Shown here: in pieces, positions 14,956 to 24,534 of the stretch
Layout of the letters: each line of letters begins with the position of its first letter
Numbering within the stretch: the stretch's first letter is position 1
Assembly (NCBI RefSeq): GCF_000166055.1
Contig: NC_014664.1
Span: 3,069,501 to 3,133,500 of the forward strand
Reading direction: 5' to 3'
Length of the DNA: 64,000 nucleotides
Source: Rhodomicrobium vannielii ATCC 17100
GTDB lineage: Bacteria > Pseudomonadota > Alphaproteobacteria > Rhizobiales > Rhodomicrobiaceae
The notes under the pieces: generated by a model
Database searches by the model: none
What the model saw: only the letters and a program-made list of their open reading frames with translations
Told to the model about the DNA's origin: nothing
Position numbers and translations under genes: made by a program

Positions 14956-16046
14956 GTCGCGCTCTGGCTGCGCTCGCCAACGCTGAGGAACAGGTTGAAT
15001 AGATCGTCATTCAAAAAGTAGTTTTCCTTGCCGATTTTATGTTTTGTCACAAGACCAATTCCGGCCAGCGCTTCCAGATAGCGCGTGGCGGTGTTGCGAT
15101 GCACGCCAAGGTCGGCCATCACAAACTCGATCTTCGTGTAAGGGTGGCGGAACAGATTGTTCAGCAAGTCCTGGCTGTAGATACGGGGGAGTTCGCCGCG
15201 CATCCGGTTCTTATGACGCAGCATCAGGTCGCGCACGCCGAAGACGAGGGCCGTGGTTTGCCGGGAGGTCTGCTCGACGCCGGCGAGCACGAACAGCACC
15301 CATTCCTCCCACGCGTCGCGGTCGCGCACGGCTTGCAGCAGCCGGTAATATTCCGGCTTGTTCTGATTGATGTAGCGGGACAGATAGAGGATGGGGGTCC
15401 CCAGCAGGCCCGCCTTCACGAGATAGAGGATGTTGAGGATGCGGCCGGTGCGCCCATTGCCGTCGTAGAAGGGGTGGATGGTCTCGAAGCGGTGGTGAAT
15501 GACGGCCATCTTGACGAGCGGGTCGAGGCCGGCGACGTCGTCGTCGTTGATGAAGCGCTCCAGATTGTCCATGAGCGCGACGATCTCGGCGTGGCTTTGC
15601 GGCGGCGTGAATACCGTCTCGCCGGTCTGTTCGTTCTTGAGCGCTGTGCCGGGCAGCTTGCGGAAGCCGGCCTGGTTGGCTTCGAGCGTCGCCTGGATTT
15701 GCAGGATGTCGTTGTTCGTGATGAGCCCGGTCTGGCGGACGCGCTCGAAGCCTTCGCGCAGCGCCCGCGCGTAGGCGTGGACCTCCTTCGCGGCGAGGCT
15801 CGCGAATTGGGACTTGGCGGCGTCGCTGCGATAGAGGTCGTCTTCGGTTGTGACGATGTTCTCGATGGCGGAGCTGTCTTTCGCTTCCTGCAGCGACAGC
15901 GTGCTGATGAGGATGGTCTCGTTCGGCACGATCCCCGCCGTGCCTTTCAGTTCGGCCAGCGCCCGGTGAGCACGCGCAAGGCTTTTCAGGACCGGCTTTG
16001 TTTCCACCTCGAAGGGCAGCGGCAGAAGGGGGATGGTGGTGTCCAT
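14952..16046 (-). CDS. fic: Fic family AMP-transferase inside the type I RM operon
   Basis: A 364-residue Fic protein. The catalytic motif HPFYDGNGRTGR starts at H191, so the His, acidic and Arg residues needed for AMPylation are present. An upstream S-S-A-I-E-N sequence near residue 60 fits the inhibitory helix motif [S/T]xxxE[G/N] of class II (N-terminally autoinhibited) Fic enzymes. The C-terminal ~80 residues look like a winged-helix segment (YTKIEFVMADLGVHRNTATR). It starts 1 bp after the hsdM stop and ends overlapping the next frame, so it is cotranscribed with hsdM and hsdS. Fic genes inside hsd operons are known; possible targets are the restriction subunits or a host protein, but this is not established. 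Confidence 0.92.
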   Translation of the reverse strand: MDTTIPLLPLPFEVETKPVLKSLARAHRALAELKGTAGIVPNETILISTLSLQEAKDSSAIENIVTTEDDLYRSDAAKSQFASLAAKEVHAYARALREGFERVRQTGLITNNDILQIQATLEANQAGFRKLPGTALKNEQTGETVFTPPQSHAEIVALMDNLERFINDDDVAGLDPLVKMAVIHHRFETIHPFYDGNGRTGRILNILYLVKAGLLGTPILYLSRYINQNKPEYYRLLQAVRDRDAWEEWVLFVLAGVEQTSRQTTALVFGVRDLMLRHKNRMRGELPRIYSQDLLNNLFRHPYTKIEFVMADLGVHRNTATRYLEALAGIGLVTKHKIGKENYFLNDDLFNLFLSVGERSQSAT

Positions 16047-16047
16047 G

Positions 16048-18522
16048 TCATTCCGCGGCGGTTTTCAGCGCTTCGCGCCGCCACGCGAAGCCCATTTTCC
16101 TGAGATGCTCCTCAACGCGCGCGCCGATAGCTTCGGCTTCCTCGGCCAATTGCGGCAGCGGCGCGGCGTAGCGTTCGGCGAGCAGCTTGATGCGACCGGC
16201 GAGGGTTTGGCCGACGCGGTCGAGTTCGCCATGAATGTCGCGGTCGAGCGCCGCCATCCATTTGTCGTCGACGATCAGCGCCTTGATCTCGGCTTCGGTC
16301 AGCGCCGGATACTTCGCCGCGGTTTTGACGTCGAGCGCGAGCCTCGCCTCTTTCGCCGCCCTGGAAGCCTCAGCCTCTTCCTCGATCAGGCGCAGGCACT
16401 TCTCAAGCGCTTCCCTTTCTTCGGCTGCTTCCGGATCGCGCCTGATGTCCTTCAGCCGCGCCTTGATGCCGGCGGCGGTGAGCTTGCCCTTCTCGTTCTT
16501 GCCCTCGAAAAGAAGGCCGTCTTCTCCGCCCTGCTCTTCGTCCAGTTCCTCGAATGCGCGACGAAGCTCCTCGGCGGCGGCTTCCTTCGCTTCCACGTCC
16601 GCGAGCTTGTCCGCGAAGAAACGCGCCACGATAAGGTTCGGCGGAATAAGCTCGGCCTTCAGCCGCTTCTTGCCAATAGCGAGGTCGGGCGTCTCCGTAA
16701 ACTTGCCTTCGCTGTTCTTGTGAAGCTCCCGGAGCGTGCGGCCCGCCTCCCAGCGGTCCTGCACAATCAGGGAAGCGTCGTCATGCATCGTCTCTTCCCA
16801 AAAGGACATGAGATGCTGGTAAATGTCGTAAGCGTCCAGGATCGGGATAGTCGCGAACCGCGCGAGCAAGTCCTCGGCGATCACCTCGATGACCTGTTTC
16901 GGATGGTCTTCCGCGCTCAAGCCTTTCAGGCGCTCGGCATGCTGGCGCCGCCACGACGCAAATGCTTCCAAAACCGTCGCCGAAAAGCGGCCGAAGTCCT
17001 TATGCTCCAGGATGGCCGGCTTGACGCCGGAGGCTTCCACCTTTGGCGCGCAGGCGCCCGGACGAGGGCCGGGACCGAAAAGCTCCCGCCGGAGGTCGGG
17101 CAGGACGCCCCAATAGGAGCTGAGGGCGTCGACATCGCGCTCTGGAATGCCGCCCAAAAGGTGCGCCGCGATGTCTTGCAGGTCTTCCGGCTCGGAGCTG
17201 TCGATATAACGGGGTATGTTGAGATTGAAGTCGTTCTTCACAATTTCCGAAAGCGGAACCAGCCGGGAGAATTTCTCGATCTCGATCTGCTTCGTGAACG
17301 CATCGACGATCTTGTGAATGTCCTGAGCGCGAAGCCGGTTCTTGTTGCCGTCCTTCACGAAGCCCTTCGAGGCGTCGATCATGAAGATACCGGTGCGGCG
17401 ATCCGCGTTCTCTTTGTCGAGAACGATGATGCAAGCCGGAATGCCGGTGCCATAGAACAGGTTCGCCGGCAGGCCAATGATGCCCTTGATGAACCCCTTC
17501 GCGATGATGTTCTTGCGGATCTCCGCTTCAGCGTTTCCGCGAAACAGGACACCGTGGGGCAGAATGATCGCGCCCTTGCCCGTGCTCTTGAGCGATGCAA
17601 TCACATGGAGGAGATAAGCGTAGTCGCCATTCTTCGCGGGCGGCGTCCCGTACTCAAAGCGTCCGTCGGGATCGTCACTTCCGAGTGAGACGCCGGTCGT
17701 CCAAGCCTTGTCCGAAAACGGCGGATTGGCGACGACAAAGTCGAATCTCTTGAGGCTCTGATCCTTTTCGCGAAAATATGGCGATGAGAGCGTGTTATCC
17801 CGCACAATATCGGCGTCAGGACAATCATGCAGCACCATGTTCATCTTCGCGAGCGCGCGCGTCGCGACGTCTTTCTCTTGGCCGTAAACCGTGATCCCGA
17901 CGGGCGATTCCGAGCGCGCTTTGAGAAGGAGAGAGCCAGAACCACAGGTGGGGTCGTAAAGCGTCTGAGAAACGCTTTTCGCGTGGCGGATGCCGATCAC
18001 CTTGGCGATGATGCGGGACACTTCCGCCGGCGTGTAGAACTGCCCCTTGCTCTTGCCGGATTCGGTCGCGAAATGGCGCATAAGGTATTCGTAGGCATCG
18101 CCAAGAATGTCGTCGCCATCAGCCCGGTTCTTTCGAAAATTCAGCTCTGGCCGGTCGAAAATAGCGATGAGATCGCTTAGGCGATCAATCATCTCCTTGC
18201 CGTCACCGAGCTTATCGGGATCGTTGAAGTTGGCGACGTCAATGACGCCCTTCAGACCGTTGGCCTCCGCCAATTTGGCGATGATTTTGTTGATCCTGTC
18301 GCCGATTTCCTTATCACCTCGAAGCTTCACCATATCGGCGAAGCTGCCGCCCTCCGGAACGACGATCACGGCGTTCGGATCGCCTGCGTAGCGATCGGAG
18401 ACGTATTTCACGAACAGGAGGACCAGGATGTAGTCCTTGTATTGCGAGGCATCCATGCCGCCGCGGAGCTTGTCGCAGCTTTGCCAGAGAGAGCTATAAA
18501 TCTGAGATTTTTTGACCGCCAC
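16048..18522 (-). CDS. hsdM: Type I restriction-modification methyltransferase subunit
   Basis: An 824-residue HsdM, an N6-adenine methyltransferase. It has the N-terminal helical domain (SLWQSCDKLRGGMDASQYKD), SAM motif I in DPTCGSGSLLLKA and catalytic motif IV NPPF (FDFVVANPPFSDKAW). It is ~300 residues longer than a standard ~500-residue HsdM. The extra C-terminal part is charged and coiled-coil-like (LRLIEEEAEASRAAKEARLA), as in a known subgroup. I use the GTG start because an AAGAGG box lies 5 nt upstream. It is the first gene of the hsdM-fic-hsdS-hsdR operon. Confidence 0.93.
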   Translation of the reverse strand: MAVKKSQIYSSLWQSCDKLRGGMDASQYKDYILVLLFVKYVSDRYAGDPNAVIVVPEGGSFADMVKLRGDKEIGDRINKIIAKLAEANGLKGVIDVANFNDPDKLGDGKEMIDRLSDLIAIFDRPELNFRKNRADGDDILGDAYEYLMRHFATESGKSKGQFYTPAEVSRIIAKVIGIRHAKSVSQTLYDPTCGSGSLLLKARSESPVGITVYGQEKDVATRALAKMNMVLHDCPDADIVRDNTLSSPYFREKDQSLKRFDFVVANPPFSDKAWTTGVSLGSDDPDGRFEYGTPPAKNGDYAYLLHVIASLKSTGKGAIILPHGVLFRGNAEAEIRKNIIAKGFIKGIIGLPANLFYGTGIPACIIVLDKENADRRTGIFMIDASKGFVKDGNKNRLRAQDIHKIVDAFTKQIEIEKFSRLVPLSEIVKNDFNLNIPRYIDSSEPEDLQDIAAHLLGGIPERDVDALSSYWGVLPDLRRELFGPGPRPGACAPKVEASGVKPAILEHKDFGRFSATVLEAFASWRRQHAERLKGLSAEDHPKQVIEVIAEDLLARFATIPILDAYDIYQHLMSFWEETMHDDASLIVQDRWEAGRTLRELHKNSEGKFTETPDLAIGKKRLKAELIPPNLIVARFFADKLADVEAKEAAAEELRRAFEELDEEQGGEDGLLFEGKNEKGKLTAAGIKARLKDIRRDPEAAEEREALEKCLRLIEEEAEASRAAKEARLALDVKTAAKYPALTEAEIKALIVDDKWMAALDRDIHGELDRVGQTLAGRIKLLAERYAAPLPQLAEEAEAIGARVEEHLRKMGFAWRREALKTAAE

Positions 18523-18897
18523 CGCTGCCTCTTCGTTGCCGCATGATCGAGATGCGATTCAAGGCGCAGTCTTTCGCCGGATTTCGAACTGGCGCAAGGT
18601 CTATATACTTCCTTCCAAAACCTTAAGCACTGCTCACAGCGCCCCAAGCCCAAAGAGAGAAGTTAGGGACCGGCACCGCTCGGCGTCGCCGGCCACGCCG
18701 AAAGCCGCCTAGCTCGCCTGGCGATCCGACGGCGGATATCTATCTAACTACCACTCGAGGGCGCCGCGCTCATTAAAGCCCCGCTGACGCTTCTGGCGAT
18801 TGGCGGCAATTCCTACCGCTGTCCAACAAAGCGGAATCGTAGAGATCGGCGCCAAAATCGACACTTGAGGCCGAAAATGACCATACGCCGTCTCGGA
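18523..18897. other. Intergenic region upstream of hsdM
   Basis: This 375-bp gap separates the helicase gene, which ends here, from the hsd operon, which starts here. Both read leftward. Open frames crossing it look like noise. It must hold the hsdM promoter and possibly the helicase terminator, but I see no clear -35/-10 pair or hairpin with a T-run. Confidence 0.5.
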
Positions 18898-21800
18898 CTA
18901 CGATCGCCCACGGCCGTTTTGCCGAGCTTGCGTTTCACTGAACTCGGCTTCCAGGAGCGCGATCTTGGCCCGCTGACTTGGTGGACTGTATTCCAGCCCG
19001 GCCAAGCTCGATACCGATGACCACCTCGCTGCATGAGCAGGTGTGTCCCCTTGAACCGCAGTGCTTTCACCGTTCTTCGCCGCCCCGTGCGCCGCCGGCT
19101 GCAGGGCCTTCTCGATGTCCGCGATCCGGGCTTTAGCGTTGTTGAGACGATCGGCGCGGGCGAACCCGGTCGCCGTCAACTGGCGCTCGAGCCTTGGGAG
19201 ATCGGCCCTGGCCTTGGTCAACCCCTGCTCTTCGGCTGCCAGCACGGCTGGGACTTGCTTGATGCAGTTTTCGAAGCGGCGCAGGAGGCCAGCCGGATCG
19301 ATTTCGTCGCTCAACAGATAGGAATCCTGTTTGGCGTAGCCCCTCTCTCGTTCAATCTCGATGGTGTAGGAGAGACCGTTCGCGCCAGAGCGAACATAGG
19401 CTTCGAGCAGGAACCCTCGCAGGCGCGCCTGAAGGGCAGCTTTTTGAGGCTGGCCGGCAGCAAGCGTCGCCTTCGAGAGGATGATCGCCTTCAACGCTTC
19501 GCCCGCCGCTTTGCGTTCCGAGAACCGTCGGTCGCCGATAGTGAGCAGGAACGCCGCTGTTTCGGATGCGCGGACCTGCTCGGCGTCGGCGCCAAGGCCA
19601 GCGATCGCCGTCTCGTGAGCGGCGATCTTGGAGGTGAGCCGCGCATAGGCCGATTTCGCGGCAAGGACGGAGCGCTCCTGGCCTCGTTTTGCCGCCTCAA
19701 GCTCGCGCAGCTCCTTGGACAGCTCCGCGTGCTCGATGATGAGCGGATTGCCGGTGGCCGCCGCCTTGATCATGGCCGCTTCCGGAAGCGGGGAATCGAT
19801 GTCCTCTGCGGTCCTGACCCCGCGCGCGCCGGCCCGCAATTGCGCGATGAAATTCGCCTTCCTGGTCAGCGTCTGCCAGCGATAGGCGTCGAGGCTGCGC
19901 AGCGTAACGTAGCGGATGATCTCGACTTCGGAGTTGAGGTTCCCCTGCCTCAAGATGCGCCCATCGCGCTGCTCGACATCGGCGGGCCGCCAGGGCGCGT
20001 CGAGATGGTGCATGGCGACAAGCTGGCGCTGCACGTTGGTGCCGACACCCATTTTGGCGGTGGAGCCGATCAGGATGCGCACCTGCGCCTCGCGAACGGC
20101 GGCAAACAGCCGTGCCTTCTTGATGTCGTTGTCAGCCTCGTGGATGAAGGCGATCTCCTCGCGGGGGATGCCTTTTTGGACAAGCCGCGCGCGCAGATCC
20201 TCGTAGAGATTGAAGGAGGAGCCGATCTCGTTGGGAAGGGCGGCTTCATTGTCGTCCGCGTCCTCGCCGAACGCCTCGTCGACGGCAGACGGCGCTTTCA
20301 TACCCGCTTTGGAATTCGGCACGCCCATATCGAGAAACACGATCTGACAGAGTCCCGGCCTTGTCCCCTCCTTCCAGATCTGCGCGATGCGCTCCACCGC
20401 AGCGACCGTCTTGCCGTGCGGGTTGATGGGCGCTTGCGCGTCGAGCAGGCGAATATCGGTCGCAAGCCGCAAGCCCTCGCCGAGGATCTTCAGCATGTTG
20501 TCGCCGCCTGCCTCAGAGCGCTTGCCCTTGATAGCTTCGGCGCGTTGCACAAGCTCGTCCATCATGTGAAGCTCGCGCTCCGAGAGCTCCGCTTCGACGA
20601 CGGTCACCTGGCCGGCTTTGAGCTTTGGGCGGGGCAGATTCAGCATCTCGGGCGTTTGCGTGTCGGCGACGCGGCTGTAAAGCGCGATCAGCTCGGGGAT
20701 GTTCACGAACTTCGAAAACGACCGCGTGGTGCGGAAGCCGCGGCCCGAAGGCGCAAGCTCGACCTCGGTCACGATGTCGCCGAAGGTGGCGGCCCAGGCA
20801 TCGAATTCATCGATGTCGTAATCGGCAAGCAGCCTTCCCTGCAAATAGCGCTGCATGGTGTACATTTCGGCGATAGTGTTCGAGACGGGCGTTCCGGTGG
20901 CGAACACCGCCGCGCGGCCTGGCCGCTGTTCCTCCAGAGAACGGATTTTCAGATAGAGATCGGTCGCGCGCTGGGATTCCGTGCCGGAAAGCCCCTTCAC
21001 GCGGGTGTGCCGCGTGCGAAAGGCGAGGTTCTTGAAGGCATGGGCCTCGTCGACAAACAGAAAATCGACGCCCAACTCCTCGAAGGTGATGCCGTCGTCT
21101 TTTCGCTCCTGATTGAGAAGCTTGTCGAGCTTGGCTTCGAGCCGTCTCGCCGCCTTCTCCAACTCCTTGACGGTGGGCGATCCGCGTCCTTCATCGGCTT
21201 CTGCCTTGGCTTTGAAATCTCTCAAGCCATCGAGCTCATCGCGAATGAAGCGCTCATAGGCTGCGTCCGACATGCGGATGCGCCCGAAGGCATCGTGGGT
21301 GATGATGATCGCGTCATGGGCGCCAGCAGCCATGCGCGCGCTGAACGCGCGGCGCTTGTCCTTCGACATGACCTCCTTGTCGGCGACGAGGATCTCGGCG
21401 GCGGGATAGGCTTGCAGGAACTCGCGGGCAAACTGCTCCAGCATGTGATTGGGCACGACATACATGGGTCGGCGGATCAGCCCGAGACGGCGCTGCTCCT
21501 GGCCGGCGCCGATCATGGTGAAGGTCTTGCCGGCGCCCACCGCATGGTCGATGAGCGTGTTGCCGCTCGAGACCACGCGCCAGATGGCGTTCAGCTGATG
21601 CGAGTGCAGCCGGAAGGGCCGAGGCTCTTGGTCGGGGCCTGCATTGATGAAGCGGGCAAGGCCCGGCATGGTCTGATGCGCCCCGTCATAGACGGTCGGC
21701 ACCAGGCGGTTGAAGCGGAGATTGTAGAGCTCTTCGAGCTGCCGCGCCCGTTCCTCATCCTGCCAAACCCAGCCTTCGATGCCGGTCTCGGGCGAGCCTG

Positions 21801-24498
21801 AGAAGAGCTCGCGGATGGCGCCAACTTTCGCGTTGGCTTCTTCCGAGGCGGATGCGTTGTAAGTCGGCGGGCTATCGGCGGCGGGTCCTGGATCGAAGAT
21901 GCGGATTTCGCCATTGTTGAGCGCCGCCAGGATGATGTCGAAGGCTCTGGCGCGCGACGTACCATATTGCGCCTCGGTCGAGGCCGGAATCTCCGGCTTC
22001 GTCGTGAACTGCCATTTCTTCGAGACGTCGTTCAGGATCAGCGCCTCGGCCGGCACGCTCAGCGCCTCAGCGAGAAAGGCCCGGTAAATCTCGGGCGGCA
22101 CCCAGGGCGCGCCACAGAGGATGCGGATATCGACGCGCGTGAGCGGGGCGGGCTGGACGCATTCGAGCGCCTCGATGTTCTTGCCGTAGCGCTCGTCATC
22201 CTTCGCCGCGACACGGGCGTCGTCGAGCTTCTGGACGACATCGCCCGACAGATAATCGGCCGAGGTGCGCCAGACATCGCCCGCAGGATCGAGCCAGATG
22301 GCGCCATCGAGCGCGTCTTTCGCTTCCTCCTCGCTCGTATTCAGACTTTTGGCGATCAGCGCCAGGTCCACGCGGCCGGTTTCATTGAGGGAGACGGCGA
22401 GCGCGTCGGCAGCACTTTTGATCTCAGGCTGTGGCGCTTCCCGGATGATGTCACGGCTGAAGATGGCGGTCTTCGCCGCGGTGTCCTCTCTCTCGTCATA
22501 ATCCTCAAGTGCTGCGACTTTGAAAGCGTCGGGGTCATCGCGAAAGGCCGCGAAGTTCGGCATGCGCCTTAACACAACGGGCGTGCCATCCTTCTTGAAC
22601 CGGTTCGTGACCGTCTGGATGGTGCGGTTGATCGGGCCGTGGCGCGCGACAAAGCGGTCATAGGCCGCGTTGAGCCGCGCTCTCAGCGCGTCGCGCTCGC
22701 CGGCCGAAGACGCTGCTTGCGGCTTCAGGAGCGTGTTGACCATGTCGCGCATCTCGATGAGGGCGACGAGTTTGGCGCGGTCCATGGCGCTGAGCGCCTG
22801 CTCTTCGGCGATGCCGGCGACGCGCTGGTGGACCTTGCCGGCCTCGATGAAATACGCGCCTTCCTTCTGAAGGCTCGCGTCGACGACCGGGATCAACCGC
22901 ACCGGCTTGTCGCCGCGGACGCGATAGGCGTCCTTGGGAAGTGCGCGCGCCGCCTGTTCAATTTGCGTTTTGAGCTCGTCCGGCGTGCTCTGGCCGATCA
23001 GGACAGGCGTCGGGCTCGCATACATGGCGCGCTCGAGACGCATCTCGCCCAGCATCATGGCGGGATGGTCGGCAAAATAGCGGTTGATCTCGATCGGGCC
23101 GTCTGGTGTCTCGATGGCTTTGAGGTCGAGCCAGTCTGGGCCGCCTGGCTCTTCCCCCTCGGCGCGGCGGCGCAGGAACACAATATCGGCGGTGACCTCC
23201 GTTCCGGCATTGGCCTTGAACGCGCCCTTGTCGCCGCCTGGCAGCCGGATCGCGCCGAGGAAGTCGGCCCGGCGCGCCATCTCGCGACGGGCGGCATCGG
23301 CCTTCTTGTCGAGCGTATAAAGCGAGGTGATGAACACGACGAGCCCACCTGGCCGGACCTTGTCGAGCGCTTTCACAAAGAAATAATCGTGAATGGAAAG
23401 GTGGCGAAGCTTCGCGTCGCGCACCCCGTAATTGCCGAACGGCACGTTCGAGATGGCGAGATCGAAATAGCCTTGCGGCCAGCGGCTGTCTTCGAAGCCC
23501 TCGATCCGAACATCGGCGCCGGGATAGAGCGTCTTGGCGATGCGGCCCGAAAGCCGGTCGAGTTCGACGGCACTCCAGGCGGTACAGGCCCGAAGCCCCT
23601 CAGGAACAAGTCCGATGAAATGGCCGACGCCCACGGCCGGTTCGAGAGCCCGGCCGCCATCAAAGCCAAAGCCCTCGACAGCGCTCCAGACGCCCTTGAT
23701 AACGGCTTCGGAGGTGAAATGGGCGTTCAGCGTCGACGCCCTGGCCGAAGCCCATTCTTCGGCTGTGAGCAGGTCCTGCAGTTCGGCGCGTTCCGCAGCC
23801 CAAATCCTGGCCGCCTGGCTGTAGGGGTTCTTGTCAAAGATCGCCTGGGCAAAAGCGCCCCAGCCCGTATAGCGAACGAGGCCTTGTTTTTCGTCCGAGG
23901 TCGGCTCGCGCGCGTCCTCTTCGAGGGATTTGAGGATGCGGATCGCTTCGATATTGGCGCGAACCTTCTCCTTCGGCGTACCCTGGCCGATCGCATCGGC
24001 GGCCGTAATGGCGTAATTGCGCCGCGCTCGCTCACTGATCGCGACGGCGGAGGAAGTTAAAGCGTCAGAACCACCTCGTGGAGCGCGATCTCTTCGGCCA
24101 TCAGCCAGGCTTGCGTCTCCTTGATCTCCCCCTCCTCTGCGTCCTTGATCGCCTCGATCTCGGGCTTCTTCTCTTCGAAGATCCGCTCCATCATCTGGCG
24201 GGCTTGCCGGCCGATCTCGTCCAGATGCTGGTTCAACTGCCCCGTCTTCTCCAGCTCCGCGTACAGCGCGGGATGGCTCTGCGCCAGGTAGCCCTTGCGC
24301 CGGGTCGCGAATTTGCTCTCGATCCTCATGGCCTCTTTCATCATCTTGAGTGCTGGGTTCCGCCGTTACGCCTTTTGCAAGGCGGTCTTCGTCCTTCAAA
24401 CCTTGGGGCTCATCTCGTGTCTCCTCCTCCTTCCGCTCGAACAAGCCGAGAAAAGAAAGCTGCCCGAACACACTGAAACCGCTCTTCCGCCGCGCCAT
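18898..24498 (-). CDS. Giant N6-methylase / SF2 helicase of mobile elements (DarB-like)
   Basis: A frame of 1866 residues. After a short N-terminal segment (MARRKSGFSVFGQLSFLGLF) and ~100 low-complexity charged residues comes a methyltransferase-like domain with EPAVGVGHF near 284 and ISNVPFGNY, a variant of NPPF. The SF2/SNF2-type helicase has Walker A VGAGKTFTM near 985, VDEAHAFKNL and QRDGRILRQGN near 1510. The C-terminal ~250 residues include coiled coil. Such huge methylase-helicases are carried by plasmids, ICEs and phages; phage P1 DarB, which protects incoming DNA from type I restriction, has this architecture. An antirestriction role is therefore inferred. It starts 36 bp downstream of traJ on the same strand, so it was probably transferred with the conjugation module. 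The ATG at 24498 is the only credible start, as no other in-frame ATG/GTG precedes the methylase domain. Confidence 0.8.
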   Translation of the reverse strand: MARRKSGFSVFGQLSFLGLFERKEEETRDEPQGLKDEDRLAKGVTAEPSTQDDERGHEDREQIRDPAQGLPGAEPSRAVRGAGEDGAVEPASGRDRPASPPDDGADLRREEARDRGDQGRRGGGDQGDASLADGRRDRAPRGGSDALTSSAVAISERARRNYAITAADAIGQGTPKEKVRANIEAIRILKSLEEDAREPTSDEKQGLVRYTGWGAFAQAIFDKNPYSQAARIWAAERAELQDLLTAEEWASARASTLNAHFTSEAVIKGVWSAVEGFGFDGGRALEPAVGVGHFIGLVPEGLRACTAWSAVELDRLSGRIAKTLYPGADVRIEGFEDSRWPQGYFDLAISNVPFGNYGVRDAKLRHLSIHDYFFVKALDKVRPGGLVVFITSLYTLDKKADAARREMARRADFLGAIRLPGGDKGAFKANAGTEVTADIVFLRRRAEGEEPGGPDWLDLKAIETPDGPIEINRYFADHPAMMLGEMRLERAMYASPTPVLIGQSTPDELKTQIEQAARALPKDAYRVRGDKPVRLIPVVDASLQKEGAYFIEAGKVHQRVAGIAEEQALSAMDRAKLVALIEMRDMVNTLLKPQAASSAGERDALRARLNAAYDRFVARHGPINRTIQTVTNRFKKDGTPVVLRRMPNFAAFRDDPDAFKVAALEDYDEREDTAAKTAIFSRDIIREAPQPEIKSAADALAVSLNETGRVDLALIAKSLNTSEEEAKDALDGAIWLDPAGDVWRTSADYLSGDVVQKLDDARVAAKDDERYGKNIEALECVQPAPLTRVDIRILCGAPWVPPEIYRAFLAEALSVPAEALILNDVSKKWQFTTKPEIPASTEAQYGTSRARAFDIILAALNNGEIRIFDPGPAADSPPTYNASASEEANAKVGAIRELFSGSPETGIEGWVWQDEERARQLEELYNLRFNRLVPTVYDGAHQTMPGLARFINAGPDQEPRPFRLHSHQLNAIWRVVSSGNTLIDHAVGAGKTFTMIGAGQEQRRLGLIRRPMYVVPNHMLEQFAREFLQAYPAAEILVADKEVMSKDKRRAFSARMAAGAHDAIIITHDAFGRIRMSDAAYERFIRDELDGLRDFKAKAEADEGRGSPTVKELEKAARRLEAKLDKLLNQERKDDGITFEELGVDFLFVDEAHAFKNLAFRTRHTRVKGLSGTESQRATDLYLKIRSLEEQRPGRAAVFATGTPVSNTIAEMYTMQRYLQGRLLADYDIDEFDAWAATFGDIVTEVELAPSGRGFRTTRSFSKFVNIPELIALYSRVADTQTPEMLNLPRPKLKAGQVTVVEAELSERELHMMDELVQRAEAIKGKRSEAGGDNMLKILGEGLRLATDIRLLDAQAPINPHGKTVAAVERIAQIWKEGTRPGLCQIVFLDMGVPNSKAGMKAPSAVDEAFGEDADDNEAALPNEIGSSFNLYEDLRARLVQKGIPREEIAFIHEADNDIKKARLFAAVREAQVRILIGSTAKMGVGTNVQRQLVAMHHLDAPWRPADVEQRDGRILRQGNLNSEVEIIRYVTLRSLDAYRWQTLTRKANFIAQLRAGARGVRTAEDIDSPLPEAAMIKAAATGNPLIIEHAELSKELRELEAAKRGQERSVLAAKSAYARLTSKIAAHETAIAGLGADAEQVRASETAAFLLTIGDRRFSERKAAGEALKAIILSKATLAAGQPQKAALQARLRGFLLEAYVRSGANGLSYTIEIERERGYAKQDSYLLSDEIDPAGLLRRFENCIKQVPAVLAAEEQGLTKARADLPRLERQLTATGFARADRLNNAKARIADIEKALQPAAHGAAKNGESTAVQGDTPAHAARWSSVSSLAGLEYSPPSQRAKIALLEAEFSETQARQNGRGRS
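24057..24344 (-). CDS. TnpV-like small protein nested in the helicase 5' region
   Basis: A 95-residue frame with clear protein character: RRKGYLAQSHPALYAELEKT, then GQLNQHLDEIGRQARQMMER and the C-terminal WLMAEEIALHEVVLTL. The layout (YL..HP.LY..L...G.L..HL.EI...A...ME...., then W......AEEI.L.E) matches TnpV, a small protein of mobile elements with unknown role. It lies in a different frame within the first 148 codons of the giant helicase, whose translation over the same bases is low-complexity Arg/Gly/Asp. Probably this frame carries the real conserved protein here. Whether the helicase frame is also translated through it is uncertain. Confidence 0.5.
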   Translation of the reverse strand: MMKEAMRIESKFATRRKGYLAQSHPALYAELEKTGQLNQHLDEIGRQARQMMERIFEEKKPEIEAIKDAEEGEIKETQAWLMAEEIALHEVVLTL

Positions 24499-24534
24499 GG
24501 CGTGATCCCCGTCGCCACCTCTTTAGCGCATAGT

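Noticed and set aside
19033-21801. 922-aa open frame on the plus strand opposite the helicase gene
   Set aside because: It is a high-GC antisense shadow with Arg/Leu/Gly-rich composition and no family motifs. The minus-strand helicase has clear motifs over the same bases.
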